Positions 32,291-43,290 are shown, numbered from the stretch's first letter. The stretch: DNA of 64,000 nucleotides from Piezodorus guildinii (GCA_023052935.1 CM041293.1:167793341-167857340), one strand, 5' to 3'. A program made the numbers and translations. Notes: a model not told the origin generated them from the sequence alone.

Positions 32291-32446
32291 ACCCAATTTG
32301 TTTTGGATTGGCCAATGGAATAGTGCATATAGATATCTGAAAAAATCCGACATGGTCTGACAATTAGTACCAAGGCTATCTAACAATGTGGAAATAATTT
32401 GTAGAAATAATCGGGAGTCAGTCGTGTTAAAATTATATTAATTTTT

Positions 32447-32489
32447 CTGACGCTTCGGCTCTAACATAAGAGCCATCATTAGGCATCAG
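32447..32489 (-). ncRNA. Hammerhead-like motif 4 (solo)
   Basis: Minus strand: CTAATGA (CTGATGA with one change), then T and a perfect 6-bp stem II GGCTCT/AGAGCC with loop TATGTT, then GAAGC (GAAAC with one change) and GTC, the commonest hammerhead cleavage triplet. The surroundings are not obviously palindromic. It looks like a decayed member of the same class as elements 1-3. Confidence 0.55.
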
Positions 32490-33213
32490 TGGGATATTTA
32501 AAGCATGAATTCAACGAAGCGTAATCAAAATTAATATATTTTAAAACGAGTAACTCGTTATTATTTTTACCTGTGATAATTTTAAGAGTCGACCATACAT
32601 TCTCGAAAAAATATGTTTTTAAACCATATTTTTTTTTTTATTTACATACACTCAGTACTTGCCGAAACAAACTAGAAGATGTGCCCCATCACCTGAATTA
32701 TTATTCATAATGTTATTAATCTCCAGAAGTTACGTTGAAAAGTTGCAACACCTTAAAATGCACGATTCCAGAAAAAGGAGAACTTACCAGTATTGCAGAT
32801 TTCGAAAGAGAAAATAAGAGGCTAAGAAAAAAAATACTTGGCTCAGTTATCTCTCGGTTATAGTGCCAATCAAGACCTTGATTTTCAAAAGGTACTATAT
32901 CCATTCTAGGAAATTTTACAGGATGCGCGAAAATCTCACATTACTATATTATTAAACCAGCTAATCTTATTCTTTTCACAATCAACTTGTCTATAGCGCT
33001 AAGTAAAATGAATTCAGTAATTCAGAAGTTTTTTCTTCACTGAGGAATTTCGCCCATAAGTTAACACAGTAGAAAAAAAAAATTGAATAATTTGGATGAA
33101 TTGTGTGAGAATATTGAAAATTTGGAGGAATATTATTATAAACAGTAGCAATGGAATAACAAGTCTGTAGTGTCGTCCAGGTATATTTTAGTGTTGGCAC
33201 AACTAAGGTATAA
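32490..33213. other. Intergenic sequence with one end of a family E repeat
   Basis: 32868-32960 (TTGATTTTCAAAAGGTACTA, TATCCATTCTAGGAAATTTT, then CGAAAATCTCACATTACTA) matches the left end of the TIR element at 45.4 kb. The other end is not visible. Nothing else is recognised. Confidence 0.5.
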
Positions 33214-33215
33214 TA

Positions 33216-34117
33216 TTGGGTTGTGTTACATGAAATTTCCGTTTTTCAAGGTAAAGGATTTTTATTAAAAATACGATATGAAAACAAGATAATTTTATTC
33301 GAAGTATTTACTTTCTTTCTCTACACATTTTTCCCAACGTGACACCAACTTTTTTATTCCTCAACTGAAAAACTCTGATGAAGTGAAACAAAATCTGAAA
33401 ACACACTTTTCACTTGATCATAATTTTCAAAAAGTTTTCCTTTGACGAAAATGTCTAAATTCCTGAAAATGTGGTAATTTGTAGGAGACAAGTCGGGAGA
33501 ATATGGTGGGTGTGGAAGAACTTCGTAGCCCAGCTCTTTTAATTTTTGGTATGTTTTGAAACATGCCGTTTAGTGAGATCCTGAGGTACCCATTTATCGA
33601 GCTTTTTAACTTTCCCAATACATTTTAAATGTCTGGAAACGGTAGATGCACTTGCATTTAGTTGTGCCGAGAGTCCTTTAACTGCTTGGTAGGGGTTTCC
33701 TTCTACTGTATGTTTGAGGACATCGTTGTCTATTACGGACGTAGGTCTTCCTCGGGGCAAGTTTTCTAAGTCGGTAACCCCAGCTGAAAACTTAGCAAAC
33801 CCACGGCGAAAGGTCCGTCCATTAACACTCCCTTCCCCAAACTACTTGCAAATATTTCTACGCCTCAGCTACTGAATAGGCGGGTTTAAACTCGAACAAA
33901 AATATTATTCGAAAATCGCGTGTTTCCATGTTCATATTTGGAGGTACTAAAAAGTGGGTAACTGATTGGGAAGCTAATGTTTATAATACAAAGATAGAGA
34001 ATTAGTAAGTGTTTACTTTAAATATGTAAACATTCGGAAGAATACAACTGAGACCTGAAAAATCCTTTATGTATTTCAGATACTATAAAAACGGACATTT
34101 CATGTGAAACAATTCAA
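33216..34117 (-). mobile_element. Mariner-like transposon, internally deleted (M2)
   Basis: A 902-base minus-strand copy with terminal inverted repeats (TTGGGTTGTGTTACATGAAA and the GTTTCACATGAAATGTCCG complement) and TA at 33214-33215 and 34118-34119. It has lost the middle of the transposase at nearly the same place as M1 and M3. Its junction differs by about 11 bases. Confidence 0.9.
33310..34050 (-). pseudogene. Mariner transposase relic (M2)
   Basis: From high to low coordinate: a degraded helix-turn-helix part, RGRPTSVIDND, a second helix region with STVSRHLKCIGKVKKLDKWV, PQDLTKRHVSKHT, a 4-base loss that shifts frame, then LGYEVLPHPPYSPDLSPTNY. The WVPxxL linker, a mariner hallmark, is intact here. 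The first two catalytic aspartates are deleted and the third reads N. Inactive. Confidence 0.85.
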
Positions 34118-34119
34118 TA

Positions 34120-34699
34120 ATTATAGCTCTTGTAGAAAAACGGTGGTCAATCTTCCTGACTAGCTCATACCGTCTAAAATACAGCATAATTAAGATTATC
34201 TATAATTTTTTATTATATTTTTTTGGTATAATATTTTACTCCATAACATAAAATAATCACTATAGCTTGACTCTAGATATGTTTTGTCAGGGCCACCCTG
34301 TGTAACTAATACTATACATGAAATCGGGGAGCCATTTACAAGGCAGCAGGCATGACAACTACAAATATCATTACTACTAATGATGCAACAGATGTACAAA
34401 GCAAATCCTTGCTCGTGCTCGCTGAGGAACAACCCATATTTAATCATCCCTGATGGACCAATACGCAGCGTTATTCAAGTTCATCCATGGCAGGTACATA
34501 CCGGATCAAAAGAATACCATATCAATAACAGGACCAGGAGCGCGCTAGCAAAAACATTGTTTTTCTTTAGTTCACTAATATAATATAGATGACCTACTAG
34601 CCTACTACCTAAGATAAAAAATTGTTTAAAGCATCAATACATTTGTCACAAAACTTTTATAAATATATTGATCTCAAAACTATATCTTTTTACTATTAC
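34120..34699. other. Intergenic sequence, nothing recognised
   Basis: No supported feature. Confidence 0.4.
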
Positions 34700-34862
34700 T
34701 TACCTTCATACGATATATATGGTAAGGGAAAGTCTTGCGATCGTGAAAATTTTCGAATTCCAGTTTTCAAAGGAAATGCACGTTTTAGAGTCCCCTTAGT
34801 CGAAATAGCCAAGTCCTGAAAAAAGGTCTAAACGTGTGTGTGTAGTAAGTTTAGCACGAAAA
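34700..34862 (-). repeat. Family C repeat, right end (C9)
   Basis: CGATATATATGGTAAGGGAA, GCGATCGTGAAAATTTTCGA and TTAGAGTCCCCTTAGTCGAA match the C right end on the minus strand, ending near a short (GT)n. Confidence 0.7.
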
Positions 34863-34884
34863 AGGAAAGTTGTACGAAGGTATT

Positions 34885-35500
34885 TAAACTTTTTCTTTTT
34901 AGACGCCTCTGAGAATTCTCATGAACCGAAGAGAATTATAGGATAGAAACTAGTGGGTTAGGGTGAAATTGGAATTTTTCGAAACTGGTTCGAACTAATT
35001 CAGTAACATTGGAAACATTAATGTCTATATGGATTAGTCGTGACAAAGCAAGGACCGTTAAGGATTTTGGATAGTAAGGATTGGATACGAGAAGAGTTCG
35101 ATGGTATAGTAGAGCCCCGGAACTTTGCATAAGTCCATATCAGTCTTATTATGGTCATGTAAATAAATCTTTTGTAATTAAGCGGAAGGTTTGAACGTTT
35201 CTCCAGTAAGTGTTTAAGTAGCCGAAAACGTCGGGCAGTTTCTTGTCGTTTCAGTCTTATATGGGGATTCCAAGTTAGACGTTTATCAAGGTCTGAGGTA
35301 TCGAATCTGTTTAACAGGGACTAGTAGAGTGTCAATAAAGGATACTCTGGGGCAATAAGTCATCGGTTTAATACGAACGGTAAAGGTTATTTGGTGGGAT
35401 TGTTTAGAATTTATTTCAATCCTCCAAATTCTCGCACCATACTTCAAGGTCTCGAATGTGGGATTGAATTATTTCTTAATTTGCTTCTATAAAAGTCAAA
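34885..35500 (-). pseudogene. Family B LINE fragment (B5), fused to D2
   Basis: Minus strand: SHIRDLEVWCENLEDxNKF-like RT sequence near 35440, the SHQITFTVR block, LTWNPHIRLKRQETARRFR and a decayed YYPKSLTVLALSRLIHIDIN end. Beyond 35460 it runs into a non-B spacer (ATAGAAGCAAATTAAGAAAT on the minus strand) and then the D2 hairpin at 35569. Exactly the same B-spacer-D junction occurs in inverse orientation at 45.27-45.40 kb. Confidence 0.75.
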
Positions 35501-35568
35501 GATATACTTTAAATGTTTTCTGATCATCATTAACAAATCTACGTATTATACATAATATCGCTATAGTT

Positions 35569-36839
35569 TTTACCGACTGATTTTCTAAGGCAGCGGTACC
35601 TTCAAAAACAAGCTTACTTGATATATTTAATGTATTTATGATTAATATTACGAAACTAATGGATTTACTTTCCAAAGGTTTCGTGTTCTAATAAAATGGG
35701 ATTATTATTTAAATTACCTTAAACATAAACGAAAGGTAGTTTTCGATAGATGTATTATGCCAGTGGTGACCTATGGCTCCCAAACATGGTCATTGACAAA
35801 AGCCCAAGAGAGGAAGATCGTGGTGTGGCAAAATGGCATCGAAAGAAGCATTTTGAAAGTAAAAAAGATGGATAAAATCAGATGCAAGAAGATAAAGGAA
35901 GAAACAGGGCTCAAAGACACACTCTCGCAAATAAGAAAAAGCAATTGGAAATGTGCTGGACATCTTCTGTGATGCATCGACAATAGATGGTCAAAAATAG
36001 TCAACGAATGGACTCCATATGACCGGAAAAGGAAGAGAGGCCGACAAATGAAGAGATGGAGAGATCCATTTAGGCTTCTGGCAGGACCTCTCTGGTGGAG
36101 AACAGCTAGAGACAGAGATGTGTGGAAAGAAAAATGGTTAGAGGTCAGAAATCCCGCTTCCCAGTAGGGCTAGTCACCCAGGGAAGTGTTAAAGACTATT
36201 ACTCCTAAGAAAAGGCCTAAGCAAGATAGCAAAAAGGTTTTTATAAATTATAATGCAAAAAAAAGAAAAAAAAGAAATTGTTTAATTTTGTTTTGTTACC
36301 TTTTGAAATTGTAATATTAGTGCATAACTAAAGACGATTTTCAATACATTTCATTTCAAACATATACAATTCAGTTAATCTATGCCTGAGAATACTGAGA
36401 GACATTATAATTAAACTTGCCATACAATATTACAACTAAAGAAAATACCTTTAAAACACTTAGTCGGCTGGCGAAGGTGGAATCAGTGTTAGACGCCCCT
36501 TCTTGGCTTCATCCTTCAGCTGCTCTGACACCGACGGACGTCCATCTTGTAGATGGAACTCGACTCTCCTCTTGCTGGAATATGACTGCACTTAGAATCT
36601 CCTTTCTCATCCTCGTCACCTCGGGCGGGGCTGCTATGGGAAGTCCAGCTTTTGTCCAAGTTATTAGCTGGGTTCTAGAATGTACCAAGTGTACCCACAG
36701 ACAGCCCAAGTCCACGGACAATCCAAGGGGGTTTGGGAAATCCCTCTTGACTTTTTCCGACAAAGCTTACTAATATTTATTTAATTAATAAAATAATTAG
36801 CCAATCCTAACTTAGTTCCCCTCAGTATCCTCAATACAT
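35569..36839 (+). repeat. Family D repeat (D2), split by an RTE fragment
   Basis: The hairpin end (CTAAGGCAGCGGTACCTTC) is followed by the AT-rich arm to 35727. After the RTE insertion the core (36382-36839) runs from ATGCCTGAGAATACTGAGAG to CTCAGTATCCTCAATACAT. The core is GC-richer and contains GCTGGCGAAGGTGGAATCAG and CACCTCGGGCGGGGCTGC. Confidence 0.75.
35728..36357 (+). pseudogene. RTE-type LINE 3' end, RT C-terminal fragment
   Basis: The frame reads PVVTYGSQTWSLTKAQERKI, RSILKVKKMDKIRCKKIKEE, TGLKDTLSQIRKSNWKCAGH, then after a stop MHRQ.MVKNSQRMDS and KRGRQMKRWRDPF, LAGPLWWRTARDRDVWKEKW. The order YGxxTWxLT / RsxLgv / I..R..W.wAGH / RRxGRPxxRW is that of the C-terminus of RTE-clade ORF2. 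A candidate 7-bp target repeat AAACATA is at 35721-35727 and 36358-36364. It is 5'-truncated with no catalytic core. Confidence 0.85.
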
Positions 36840-36849
36840 TACAATATGT

Positions 36850-38088
36850 AGGTTAAATAATATTTCTATTTTCTCTCGTGAATTCCTAGCATTAATAGTA
36901 CATATACCACTATAAAGTCAATATGAGAAATCGTAAAACGTTTCCAATCACTATAAATCGAGAGAGCGCTATATAGGAAAGGTAACAGGAAAGAGGAACG
37001 GTAGAAGCAGAGCAAGGATATATGCTGGCAATAAGCCTATGCAAATATACATACGATCCATCAGAGCTGTCACAAGGCCACTATCTGCCACCCAACATCT
37101 GAATTACTGTTTGCCCTCAGTCATCCCCATCATTCTCATCCCCTTCTACTTCACAAAATAAAATTGTCTTCCAGATTAAGATTGTACTTCCCACCCCTCA
37201 CCAATTATTGTGGACAATCGATTATCCATTATATCGGAAAGCCGTATCAGGAATCTATCTTGGGCTGGCACAGTTGGATGAGGAACATTTCTTGATGTAT
37301 TGTTGTTGTTTCTTTTCAGACAGCGGCTACGAAGTAGGAGGTAGTTAATCAAATAATACTGTCCAGTATAAACTAATACAACTTTTAATCAGTTAGACCT
37401 GGTAAATAACTCGATCGATTACAACAGTCAGAGAGTAATTAACGTTATCATTCCTAAGCAGCACGGATTATTAGAAAATCAAATTTATAGTTTATATAAA
37501 ATATATAAAGTTTTTTTATTACTCTTTTATATATATAGAAAAATTGATTTTAGATGCTAAGAGTTTTGTTATTGTGGTATTATTTTTATTTATTATGGTG
37601 TGATTTTTACTTTCATTTACTATATGTAGTAAGGAAAAGTATTGCGATTTTAGTATATTGTTTTATGATGTATATATAATTATTTAATCTTTGGTGTATA
37701 TGTATTGATAGATCTATGTATCTGAAAGAAAATGGGAAACAGTAAAAAAGAAAAGGGAAAAAAAAAACAGCAAAAATAAATAAAGAAAAACAAATTCAAA
37801 AAGAGTAAAAAATGGAAAAAAATATTGTATTTATAGTTAAATTTCAATTTTAAGAGTATTCCTGTAGGAAAGAATTGGTATGCTGTGTTATAGCAACAAA
37901 ATTAAGTTTGGCAGCATCATTTTGTTTTGTTTATAAATAAAGCGTATCTCTCTTCTTCTAATATTCAAGCATCGAGATTGTAGAAGTAGCAACTAGACAG
38001 AATTCATTTTACATTAAAATCTGCCAAGAAAAAAAAAAAAAAATCAAGTATCACCTCTTCTCTTTATACATACAATTATTTAGTTTTA
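36850..38088. other. Intergenic sequence, little recognised
   Basis: 37600-37655 (TTTTACTTTCATTTACTATA, AGGAAAAGTATTGCGATTTT) is a tiny family C right end. A less AT-rich block at 36960-37320 has no recognised identity. Confidence 0.4.
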
Positions 38089-38486
38089 AATAAATTCTCC
38101 GTAACCATATCATATTTTTAAATATTATTTATTAATTCTTCAATAATACATTTCCAACGTTTCGAGGTCCATATGCTTCTCTTTAGACTCAAAATAATCA
38201 CCATGTCATTCAATATTGGTCATATTTCATGAAAATCTCCTTATTTTTGTGACAAAAATGGTCAATATATTCATTTGGTAACTAAATTGGCTAAAAACAA
38301 TTACATCATCACATATTTCTTTTTAATATACAGCATTTTTAATAATTTACACTACTTGGAACATCAGACACAGAGTAGACTAAAAATTGAACCTCCCAGA
38401 ACTTGGAATTTTAGTCTAAATTTTTAGCTGTAAATGTATTAATAAACTATAGTTAAAACGAAGAGATGGTTCCGGAGAATTTATTA
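38089..38486. mobile_element. Hammerhead-bearing element 5, inverted-ended
   Basis: AATAAATTCTCCGTAACCAT (38089-38108) and ATGGTTCCGGAGAATTTATT (38467-38486) form 20-bp inverted ends with one mismatch. A decayed hammerhead-like motif lies about 65 bases inside the left end, the same offset as in elements 1-3. The interior is not palindromic. Confidence 0.55.
38151..38192 (-). ncRNA. Hammerhead-like motif 5 (degenerate)
   Basis: Minus strand: CTAAAGA for CTGAAGA, stem II GAG...CTC only, GAAAC, G, T, T, GG. The 3' part, CCTCGAAACGTT, is identical to element 3. Confidence 0.45.
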
Positions 38487-38504
38487 AATAATTGAATCTA
38501 GAAA

Positions 38505-39478
38505 ATTATTTAGAGATTCTTGTTCTCATCTAATTCTCCTATACCACATATTGCCCAAATTTCCAAAAAATCGATAAGTACACTAAAACTATTTCAACGG
38601 TCCCGTCACCTTCTCCCACAATCCTCCCGGAAGCTCCTTGTATCCTCTCTTATTTTTCCCCATTTTGACTATTGTTGTGCGGTATATGGCGGCCTCTCGA
38701 AGGTGCTTGAGGGCAGATTGAAACGAGTCATGAACTGTTTCATAAGATTTGTCTTCGGTACCTCTAGACGGTCGCATGTATCACATCTCTATGACGAGTC
38801 AAATTGGCTGTTTCCCTCTATTCGAAGGCAATATTTCCTTGGTTCCTTTCTCTATCAAGTCATCCGCTCCCATCGCCCCTCCTACGTTTATAGTCTCCTG
38901 CAATTTAAATCCACAATCCATACTCAGGAAACCAGATCCCGTCCTTCTGACCTCTATACGCCTTCCCATCGAACCAAAAAATATGAATTTTCCTTTTTAG
39001 CCCGGTCCACTTTTTTCTGGAATACTCTCCCAACAAACATCCGTCATGCTCCTTCCCAATCTTCATTCAAATCGCTCCTTTTTAAACACCTTCTTGCTTC
39101 CCAACTAGATGCCAACTAATTTCAGTATAAAAATTTGAGCTATGTGAGAAATGTCCACACTTCATGTCATAAATGTTATAAAGTTTTCATTATTATTTTT
39201 AATTATTCTAAAGTTTTTTTTTTCTTTGGTTTGTTAACCCTGTTACTTTTAGATACTATTGTAATCTTTTTAATTGTTATTTTTCATTTCTTTCTGTTTT
39301 TACCATTTAAAATACTTGTATATATTTATTGTAATCATTATGTTATAAGTCTTTTTTGTTTTTATTTCTATGTGTTCTATGGTCAGTCATAATACTTATT
39401 TGTTTTGTACCTGTATGTTATTCTTAAGGGACCTAGTCCCAGAATAAAGTTCTTTTTTCATTCATTCATTCATTCACA
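38505..39478 (+). mobile_element. CR1-like LINE 3' end with (ATTC)n tail
   Basis: A 5'-truncated copy: RT C-terminal coding sequence, a T-rich 3' UTR with CTTAAGGGACCTAGTCCCAG and AATAAAGTTC, then (CATT)n at about 39460-39477 in place of poly-A. A short tandem tail and AATAAAG are common in CR1-group elements. No target duplication recognised. Confidence 0.75.
38520..39119 (+). pseudogene. RT C-terminal (thumb) region of CR1-like LINE
   Basis: A 199-residue open stretch. It reads KLLVSSLIFPHFDYCCAVYG, LKRVMNCFIRFVFGTSRRSH, SNWLFPSIRRQYFLGSFLYQ, TRSRPSDLYTPSHRTKKYEF, WNTLPTNIRHAPSQSSFKSL and ends in LASQLDAN. The LIxPHFDYC...N.CIRFVF...HxS..Y....WL...xRR pattern follows the RT palm in CR1-, L2- and Rex-type elements. 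The frame is open to its natural end, but the catalytic domain is absent through 5' truncation. The first ATG is not a real start. Confidence 0.8.
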
Positions 39479-39504
39479 TGACACATTTTAATATGGACTA
39501 ACAT

Positions 39505-40712
39505 ATAAAGATAATTTGGTGCGAGCAATACAGTACTTTTACTTCCCTCTGTTCTTAAAGTCAATTTAAGAATTTTTAAATACATGTAGGGGTAAAAATA
39601 AATTGCTAAAGAATAAATTAAATTGGATTTCAATAGAAACATGTGTTTTATTAAATAATCTATTATATTTTTATCTACAACAATCAGAGAAACACCTGTA
39701 GCTGGGTGGCTAGCATAAAAGCTTAATATGGGTCACGGTTTCGAACACACAGGTGGTCCTAGGAATTTTTAATGGGAATAAAAAATCCTTAGTTATGCCG
39801 TCATTCAGAGGGGACGTTAAAAGATGGTCCCGAGCCTGTGCGATGTCAGGTACTCGTTAAAGATCCCTATCCTAATAAAACCTGGATAGGCAAAATTTAG
39901 GACTCCCACTGTAGGTAGCATCGTCCGGTTAGCCACAGTAGCATAAAGTGATGTTAAATAAATAAACAAACAATCTACAACAATCAGTTAGTTTTATAGG
40001 TTTTTCATCAGCCTCCATTAACATTTACTATTCCTTGTATTTTATAACATATTTCTTATACGTCTGTATTACTATTCTTATGTTCAAAAGCAGAGGAATT
40101 GCATAAACAAAATATGTTTGCATTTTCACCTTTAGTTAGATACCGTATTACTTTATATTTATCCGTTTTTTATCAGCGATAAAAAGATGATATAAATATT
40201 TTGAAAGAATCAACAAAATTAAAGGTACTTTAGTCTGAAGAAAATTTAAGATCTCGGTGTACAAGCCCTGTCAGACTATTTTAATCGGAATGAGACCTGC
40301 ATTATATTAAAGCACATTAAATGTTACATCGATATAGAGAGTTCAATCAAAATCATTAGAGCCGCTTTTGAGAAAATCGTATAAAGGTGCTAAATGCATG
40401 GTTTAAATTAGCTCTACTAGTAAGCTCAAATTGATAGAGAAGTTGCTGTATCATTTCGGGCGTATAGTTGTCCTAAACATGATATTTAAGTTTCGTATCA
40501 CTTTCGTTTTCGTTGTACACTTACCACACACACACAAAAACACTAAAACAGACACAAACACTGACAGACAGACTCGCAGACCTTTTTTCGGAGCTTGGTT
40601 ATTTGGACTTAGGAGGCCCTTAAACGTGTATTTCCGTTAAAAACTGGAATCCGAAAGTTTTCACAATTGCAATACTTTATCTTACTATGTAAAGGTAATT
40701 GAAAGTAATATA
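39505..40712 (+). repeat. Family C repeat, full-length (C11), split by an S2 SINE
   Basis: It starts ATTTGGTGCGAGCAATACAG, ACTTTTACTTCCCTCTG, is interrupted at 39688, resumes ATCTACAACAATCAGTTAGT and ends near GGTAATTGAAAGTAATA. The inner blocks (AGCCCTGTCAGACTATTTTA, CTAGTAAGCTC, AAACGTGTATTTCCGTT) are in the usual order, with a CA-rich tract at about 40525. Confidence 0.75.
39688..39972 (+). mobile_element. SINE family S2, complete copy with 15-bp target duplication
   Basis: A 285-base element between two copies of ATCTACAACAATCAG (39673-39687 and 39973-39987). The 5' head CACCTGTAGCTGGGTGGCTAG with GGTCACGGTTTCGAAC resembles tRNA A and B boxes. The body includes CTAGGAATTTTTAATGGGAA, GTCCCGAGCCTGTGCGATGT, AGATCCCTATCCTAATAAAA and CTGGATAGGCAAAATTTAGG. 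It ends in GTTAAATAAATAAACAAACA. The target duplication is perfect, so this is one of the younger insertions. Confidence 0.9.
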
Positions 40713-40809
40713 TAGTAATTGAGAGGGAGCAGGCTCTTTCCATCTCTAACAATGCTTTGAACTAATAAAAATTACGTAATTGCAACCAACTAGCCTAAGC
40801 AAGCTCTAA

Positions 40810-41005
40810 TAAGAAAAAACTGCCTTGTGACGCGGCTGACTGAGAAGTGTTGGGAACTTCTTGTATCTCTTTATCCACTTCTGGATGTTGGGGTTCGATT
40901 CGGAGCTCCCAGGGACAGTATGTAAATATTGTATATAGATATGGATGTGGCCAAGATTTTATTTACTTTATTTTCCTTCCATTTGTTATTTAAGTTCACT
41001 TATTT
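40810..41005 (+). mobile_element. Solo 3' UTR of a family A-like LINE, copy 1
   Basis: TTGTGACGCGGCTGACTGAG, GTTGGGAACTTCTTGTATCT, GGTTCGATTCGGAGCTCCCA, GGGACAGTATG and AAATATTGTATATAGATATG correspond to the 3' UTR of the 54.7 kb element (GTGATGCGGCTGAGATAGAG ... TTGTATATATTGTATATAG). No coding sequence is attached. Confidence 0.6.
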
Positions 41006-41419
41006 AATTTTATGTTTTTTTGGTTTTACTCTATACATATAGAATGAATGGCCTCTTTTAGCACTTCTCTATTCTTCAGAAAACAAAACAAAAAAGTCAC
41101 AGCAATTCCAAAATGGCATTTTAAAGAAAAAATCTAGAACTTCTTTCAAAACATATAGAGAGAACAACTTCATGTAATTTTTAATGTTCCAGAAGTGAAT
41201 AAGTCCGCTGAATAAACAAGAAAACCTTTTATGATTTGCTAGAAGTTCTTTCACACCCACTGTTGAGAAAGCTTTAAGTTCCATTAGGTCTTCAGCGGTG
41301 CCATAATAGTCTCAGGTAGGGTGTCGAGATATAAGTGATCGGGAGGAATATCAAATACGCGATAGCAGGATAATAACACAATAAATCTCAATATTCTCAA
41401 ATCGTATCTAGTCAGAAAA

Positions 41420-41640
41420 ATTCTTCATATCATTATTCCTGAGAGTGTGTGACTCTAGCGTCCTCACTCAGTCTTCACTGGCTTGACTTGTGACGCGGCT
41501 GACTGAGAGGCGCTGGGAACTTCTTGTGTCTCTTTATTTACTTCTGGGTGTAGGGGTTCGATTCGAAGTTCCCAGGGACAGTATGTAAATATTGTATATA
41601 GCTATATTCGTATTTTATAACATCCATTCTAAAAAAAACA
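41420..41640 (+). mobile_element. Solo 3' UTR of a family A-like LINE, copy 2
   Basis: It is very similar to 40810-41005 and extends further 5' (GACTCTAGCGTCCTCACTCA, GTCTTCACTGGCTTG), which also matches the 3' UTR at 58970-59010. The pair suggests a retrotransposon subfamily whose bodies are missing here. Confidence 0.6.
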
Positions 41641-42587
41641 AACTTTTTTATTGATTTGTAATGTAAAATCATCTGAAAACACTATGACTCGGGACACGTT
41701 GCGTTAATTGAAACTTATAATCCCAAAGCAAGGATCCTTAAACAGGTCAAACAGTGGTTTTTCAAACATAAATAACAACGCATTCAGATAGCTCTTGGGT
41801 GAAGCAGGAACGGTCACCAGTCTTCTAAAATATTTTGTTTCATACTTAATGTTTTCAAGCTATATAATAGCTAATATATGCCTCTAAAAACGTTATAGCT
41901 GTGCAGATGAAGATGGTGCAGTTATAAATAACGGCATTACTGTTACTAACATGTACATCCTTATATCGAAAAGAATAACATACATTAAATACTTCTTGCA
42001 CAAGCAAATACGTTAACATATTAAATCTTAGTAGTTCCATGGAAACGCTACACGATAAACTATCCTATCTTATAAAACGCCAACCAGAAAAATTTACGAA
42101 TCTGAGGTGGGCGTAGGGAATGGGAAAATGGACGATCAAGGGCCGTTAGTAGCAAAGAACACTGACAGACGGACAGTAAAGGGCGCAATAAAGGATCGGG
42201 ATTAGATTAGAGCGGTACACAGCTCCTACGTGACCCCCTTCCCAATAGCATGCTAATTCTTACGCTTATTGCCCTGGAGCGTGGTCTGCTTACCGTCCAT
42301 ACTCTGCTAAACTTGCAAGATTACTTAATATTTAAGGAATAGCGAATTCACAAAGAAAAAGGAAATTCATAAAAAGTTTGATATGATTAATTAATGGAGA
42401 ACATAAGAATTAATGCGGAGCTGCAAATCTATAGAATAGAAAAAAAAATTCTGGAACTGGATCTCTTAAGAATAACAGGCTGTACATTGAAAAATGGAAT
42501 ATAATATAAAATGTCTGGCCAACATAAAAATTAAACATAGTTATTATTTAAAATAATGAGATAAGAAAGAAATAGAAATAATAATTG
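41641..42587. other. Intergenic sequence, nothing recognised
   Basis: A GC-richer block at 42100-42320 (GAGGTGGGCGTAGGGAATGG, ACTGACAGACGGACAGTAAA) has no identity that I can support. Confidence 0.4.
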
Positions 42588-43290
42588 TTATGTATTGAGG
42601 ATACTGAGGGGAGTTCATTATTAAATAATGTTAATATTAAATAAGGAGATAATAATAAACCTTTTTCGGCTAAACATCAAAAGGCGTTTACCTATATGAG
42701 GCCCCCAGCGATACCTTGGGAAACTTCCTAGACCACAGGGGCACTTCCCATATCAGCCCCCGCCTTCCTTTGTCTGATAGCAGATCGGCATTCTCCAAAT
42801 AAGAGTATTTTTGGAAAGAGTAGGGGATGAAGTGATGAGGGTGCTATTTAAAATCAGAGAATGTCAGTCAAGTTCCATCCACGAGAAGAGACGAATCAGA
42901 AATGAAGGAGAGGTCCGTCAGGGGTCACAGCTGAGAGCAGCTGGAGGCGTGAGACAATTTCAACCCACGCCAGCCGACTAAGTGTCAAAAGGTACCTATT
43001 TGTTTGTAATATTGTTTGGCAAGACTAACGGTGATGTCCCTCAGTATTCTCAAGCATAGTTTAAATATATTGTATATGTTTAAGTTAATTTAAATAATAA
43101 TGTCATCTATTGAAATCTGTCTAATTTAATATTACCTCGCATGACACCTACTGGGATTGGCAAACAGGAAACTTTTGGAAAGGAAATACAATGGTTCTAA
43201 TTGAATATAGGTCTATACGTTCATTAAATATATTAATATTAATACTGTTTTTATAGCTACCGCTGCCTTAAAAAAGCAGCCGGTCAAAAA
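42588..43290 (-). repeat. Family D repeat (D3)
   Basis: The core 42590-43057 runs from ATGTATTGAGGATACTGAGG to CCTCAGTATTCTCAAGCAT. The AT-rich arm follows, ending in CGCTGCCTTAAAAAAGCAGC and CGGTCAAAAAC. The core begins TG and ends CA, so a solo LTR is an alternative reading. Confidence 0.75.

Noticed and set aside
36417..36773. 118-residue open frame in repeat D2
   Set aside because: D1 and D4 have related but interrupted frames on both strands, with no domain; more likely chance openness of a GC-richer repeat core than a gene.
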